Positions 62,101-64,000 of a DNA stretch of 64,000 nt are shown here, piece after piece (position 1 is the first letter of the stretch; each line of letters starts with the position of its first letter). The stretch is from positions 1-64,000 of the forward strand of contig NZ_JABFDG010000006.1 of assembly GCF_013403955.1 (NCBI RefSeq). Direction: 5' to 3'. The notes beneath the pieces are model-generated. The model did no database searches, had not been told where the DNA came from, and was given only the letters and a program-made list of their open reading frames with translations. Origin of the DNA: Winogradskyella vidalii (GTDB taxonomy: Bacteria; Bacteroidota; Bacteroidia; Flavobacteriales; Flavobacteriaceae). The translations under genes were made by a program, and so were the position numbers.

Positions 62101-64000
62101 GGTGTTGGCTCCATGTCTAATACTTGAACAGGACTCGTTACAACACAATTGTAAGCGTCAATGACATGCACATAATAGCTACCAGCATCAAGATTAAATG
62201 TACTTGAAGCATTCCAAGCAGCATCTGTAGCCAATGGGGCAGTAGCTGTTGTTGTAATTTGATATTGGTAAGGTGGTGTTCCGTTAGAGCCAATAGCACT
62301 TATAATTCCTGAGTTAGCTTCACAATTTGCAATCTGATCAATAGAAACTGCTAATTCTAATGGGAAAGCAGATTCTGTAATATTAAATGGAATTGTAACC
62401 ACACCACAGCCTGCATTTGGACCTGAAGTTTCTGTAATAGAAACAAAGTAATTTCCAAATGGTAGTGGCCCTAAGTCTACAACATCTAACGAACCATTTG
62501 CTGGTACAGACCCTGAACCTGATATGCCTGTGGTGTTTAAACTTAAAGCATCGAAAATTTCATAGTCTACACTAACTGCGCTTCCATAGTTACTGTTTAT
62601 AGTAAAGGAAACGTTTCCGTCTGCACTTCCTGTACACGTAATATTATTAGCACTAACAGCACTTGCCGTTAAGGTTGAATTTGTTGGAATAGGAAGTGTT
62701 GAAGGTTCATAATAGCTACAATTTGTAGATTGATCATAAACAATAAATGTATAAAGTACACCAGGAATTAAACCTGTAAATGTAGCAGATTCACTTCCTG
62801 GAGAATCTTCAGCTAACCAAGTTCCTGTAGGATATTCAAAACCTGGCCCTTCATATATACTAAAGAAGAAAGGTCCGGCACTAGTTAAAGTTGACCCAAT
62901 ACTTACTTCAGCAACTCCACCAGTTGTACAATCCACAGCTGCAGTAATATTAATATCTAAATCTGTTGGAGGCGAAGCGACCAATACATCTTGAACAAGA
63001 ATTGAACAGCCATTAGCATCGACAACATTTATTTGGTACAATCCAAAATCTACAACATCAAAACTAACCGATGTAGATCCTGTTGCATTAAGCTCAGAGT
63101 TTTCATAACCATTAGTTCCTGTAACAAAATAATTATAAGGTGCTGTTCCTCCTGTTACAGCATTTATTATTATTGAACCTTGCGAAATACCTGTGACATC
63201 ATTACATGTAATATCAATGGCTTCGTAATCTATATTAATGTCATCTGGTTGATCTATGGTGACCACTTCAGTAGCAGTACAAGACTTAGAATCTGTAACG
63301 GTTACAGTATATGTACCTGCTGGTAAACCTGAAGTTTGCGTTCCAAAATCTGTTCCTGTAGTGTCATTGTTGATATTGATTACAAAAGGTGGTGTTCCTG
63401 TTGTTGTGTCAATAGTCACATCTATGGCACCGTTAGTATCACCATGACATAATATAGGTTCTGTTTGTGTTACTAAACTTAAAGCCGGTAATGATAACGG
63501 ATTTACAGTAACTACTGATTCTGCAGTACAACCATTAGCATCTGTAATTTGAAACTGATAGTCACCCGCAATTGTTGTTGTGTATGTAAAAGGTGACCCT
63601 GTTGCTCCTAAAGACGTATAAGCAGCGCCATCAATAGAAACGGCATAGGTGTATGGTGCTGAACCAGAAATGGTTCCTGTTATAAGCGCCTCTGGTGTTG
63701 CTGAACAATCTAAACCTTCGGTTAATACAACAGCTAGAGTAGGTGTAGAGATAGGGTCTATAGTGTGAGATTCACTGTAGACACAATCGTTTTCATCTTT
63801 AACTTGAAACGTATACGTTCCAGGTTCTAATCCTGAAAAATCAGTTGATGTTTGATACGAAGTTGCAGCTGAAGCAGGTGCTGTAATTTGATATTCTAAA
63901 GTTCCAACCCCTCCAGTGGTTCCCACAATAGAAACTGTTGTAGTATTTGTAGGACAGGTAACAGGTAGGTTGTCAAACTCTAAATTTGTTGGAGGGTTAA
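59112..64000 (-). CDS. SprB-repeat T9SS type B adhesin (5' end beyond window)
   Basis: More than 1600 residues in the window, open to the right edge. It is a chain of SprB-type repeats, each about 80-90 residues, with the recurring pattern GGTGTYTY...LPAGTYTVTVTDSKSC. The C terminus carries the gliding-motility/type B sorting domain (CIPNWFTPNGDNEYDTWAPG, WDGKYNDKDLPMGDYWF). It is a cell-surface adhesin of the SprB kind, exported by T9SS and used in gliding or attachment. The frame stays open through 63927-64000, so the true start is outside the window. Confidence 0.93.
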   Translation of the reverse strand, partial: NPPTNLEFDNLPVTCPTNTTTVSIVGTTGGVGTLEYQITAPASAATSYQTSTDFSGLEPGTYTFQVKDENDCVYSESHTIDPISTPTLAVVLTEGLDCSATPEALITGTISGSAPYTYAVSIDGAAYTSLGATGSPFTYTTTIAGDYQFQITDANGCTAESVVTVNPLSLPALSLVTQTEPILCHGDTNGAIDVTIDTTTGTPPFVININNDTTGTDFGTQTSGLPAGTYTVTVTDSKSCTATEVVTIDQPDDINIDYEAIDITCNDVTGISQGSIIINAVTGGTAPYNYFVTGTNGYENSELNATGSTSVSFDVVDFGLYQINVVDANGCSILVQDVLVASPPTDLDINITAAVDCTTGGVAEVSIGSTLTSAGPFFFSIYEGPGFEYPTGTWLAEDSPGSESATFTGLIPGVLYTFIVYDQSTNCSYYEPSTLPIPTNSTLTASAVSANNITCTGSADGNVSFTINSNYGSAVSVDYEIFDALSLNTTGISGSGSVPANGSLDVVDLGPLPFGNYFVSITETSGPNAGCGVVTIPFNITESAFPLELAVSIDQIANCEANSGIISAIGSNGTPPYQYQITTTATAPLATDAAWNASSTFNLDAGSYYVHVIDAYNCVVTSPVQVLDMEPTPVISADVNNQCTVNEGEYEIDVTLDTAGIPPYTVSINGGAFQTQTFPFTLSNLYSGTQTIAIQDVNGCGNTVSIDVVPPIAITPEVTALPSCNNDDGEITITGSGGSGSYAYSILPNPASISLSGTVFTGVPSGAYTITITDTVTSCTEEVSITVSEAILPTFTVTPNEVTCFGDNSGSFDINIANYTGAYTYEVIDNSGTSVTGIVNANTATNPQTVTGMEAGTFSVVITETDIPFCSATANVIIESPLDAMTLNVSETSNVTCNDNEGTISAIATGGWGDYEYELTGDATIAYSTNGTFSGLSAGNYTVNVRDAGGCVVSEIITLETPDPITATFTPSTTTLSCFGDQDASITITNVTGGQGSNYTYTLNTVLPTPSVSGPQTSNVFENLGPGTYFVRITDGFDCEFTSVNIEITEPTPVEASLVRASTQTCLTESTLTLSATGGTGTYTYSENPSMTPVIGTFTNDVTFTVPDGTYSYYVADANGCLTNISNEITVDPLPTLEVTLEASNLTINCAGDNNGSIVATAIGGLGNYTYTLQDNLGNPITAIQDTPGYFTELLAGDYIVYVESGDCTATSAPISITEPDDPIDAELTINNVSCAGSNNGSVEITATGGTGVIKYAISPQLNQFFNNNTFENLAPGNYDIIVQDELGCYLTFNFDITEPQPVILSIVPDSFYPEVCAGDVNGEFSIDISGGSLPYSVSLDDYEGVYTTGHATQTEFDFTNLEGGDHIVYVRDAEGCESEWNITFPESVTILPEVIIESICEDNQQGNSVTVTVDASNDDLSQFDYSLNGGAYQTSNVFYNIPTGTNHYIDVRHTNGCIQTTDYFTIGETAPVMLTLSEGDLNEFIAHPTGGTGDYEFTLNGETYGDTRSYIIDESGMYTVTVMDSSGCYATAQIELDFEDICIPNWFTPNGDNEYDTWAPGCTDNYPNLTFDIFDRYGRKVATYRVGEAWDGKYNDKDLPMGDYWFVVQTNDSENDKEFVGHFTLYR

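Overview
The window is AT-rich DNA from a gliding or surface-active member of the Flavobacteriaceae (Bacteroidota). The evidence is a type IX secretion (T9SS) sorting tail on two large exported proteins, a SprB-like adhesin next to a PorP/SprF protein, many outer-membrane and DUF families typical of the group, few Shine-Dalgarno sites, and several TAnnTTTG -7 boxes just upstream of genes. No rRNA, tRNA, CRISPR array or insertion sequence was seen.

Positions 1-9922 are the most interesting part: an integron-like gene-cassette array. Nine copies of a 126-194 bp imperfect palindrome separate single-gene cassettes, all coding on the minus strand. A 399-codon tyrosine recombinase (8723-9922) sits at the right end, read toward the array. 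The two ends of each cassette are complementary to each other (about 10 bp, then a G/T position, then about 3 bp) and differ between cassettes. This is the signature expected if cassettes circularise and the site folds as a hairpin, as in integron attC sites. Almost all non-Watson-Crick positions in the stems are G-T on the plus strand, so only one strand folds well. The recombinase lacks the IntI-specific insertion, and the repeats do not match the ordinary attC pattern beyond the terminal AAC/GTT. Cassette cargo includes a caspase-like protease, a lipoprotein, a small beta-barrel, secreted or membrane-anchored proteins, unknown soluble proteins, and one cassette with no gene. The array runs off the left edge.

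From about 10 kb on the gene content is ordinary chromosome. 10.1-14.1 kb: YebC-like regulator, pterin dehydratase, a nucleotide-sugar-reductase-like SDR, GcvT, DUF421 protein. 14.3-19.4 kb: copper-binding four-helix protein, GH3-like adenylase, metallopeptidase, and a radical SAM / DUF4130 pair linked to DNA repair. 19.3-31.7 kb: FAD protein, beta-barrel, FAD/Fe-S dehydrogenase, LpxH-like phosphatase, chorismate synthase, DAACS symporter, sulfurtransferase, TerB-like protein, and a DUF4139 protein with an inserted carboxypeptidase-regulatory domain. 32-43.6 kb: DCC protein, MutS2, YfcC, uracil-DNA glycosylase, a cytoplasmic-looking substrate-binding protein, nucleoside phosphorylase, DUF1835, SUI1, 2-oxoglutarate oxygenase, fused E1 alpha/beta dehydrogenase.

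43.7-64 kb is richer in exported proteins: a T9SS lysyl-endopeptidase-like protease, 3D protein, ExbD, DEAD helicase, pseudouridine synthase, DUF1853, an ArsC-like protein, HPF, a 1931-residue T9SS protein (PQQ-type sugar dehydrogenase plus c-type heme motifs), PorP/SprF, and a very long SprB-repeat protein cut by the right edge.
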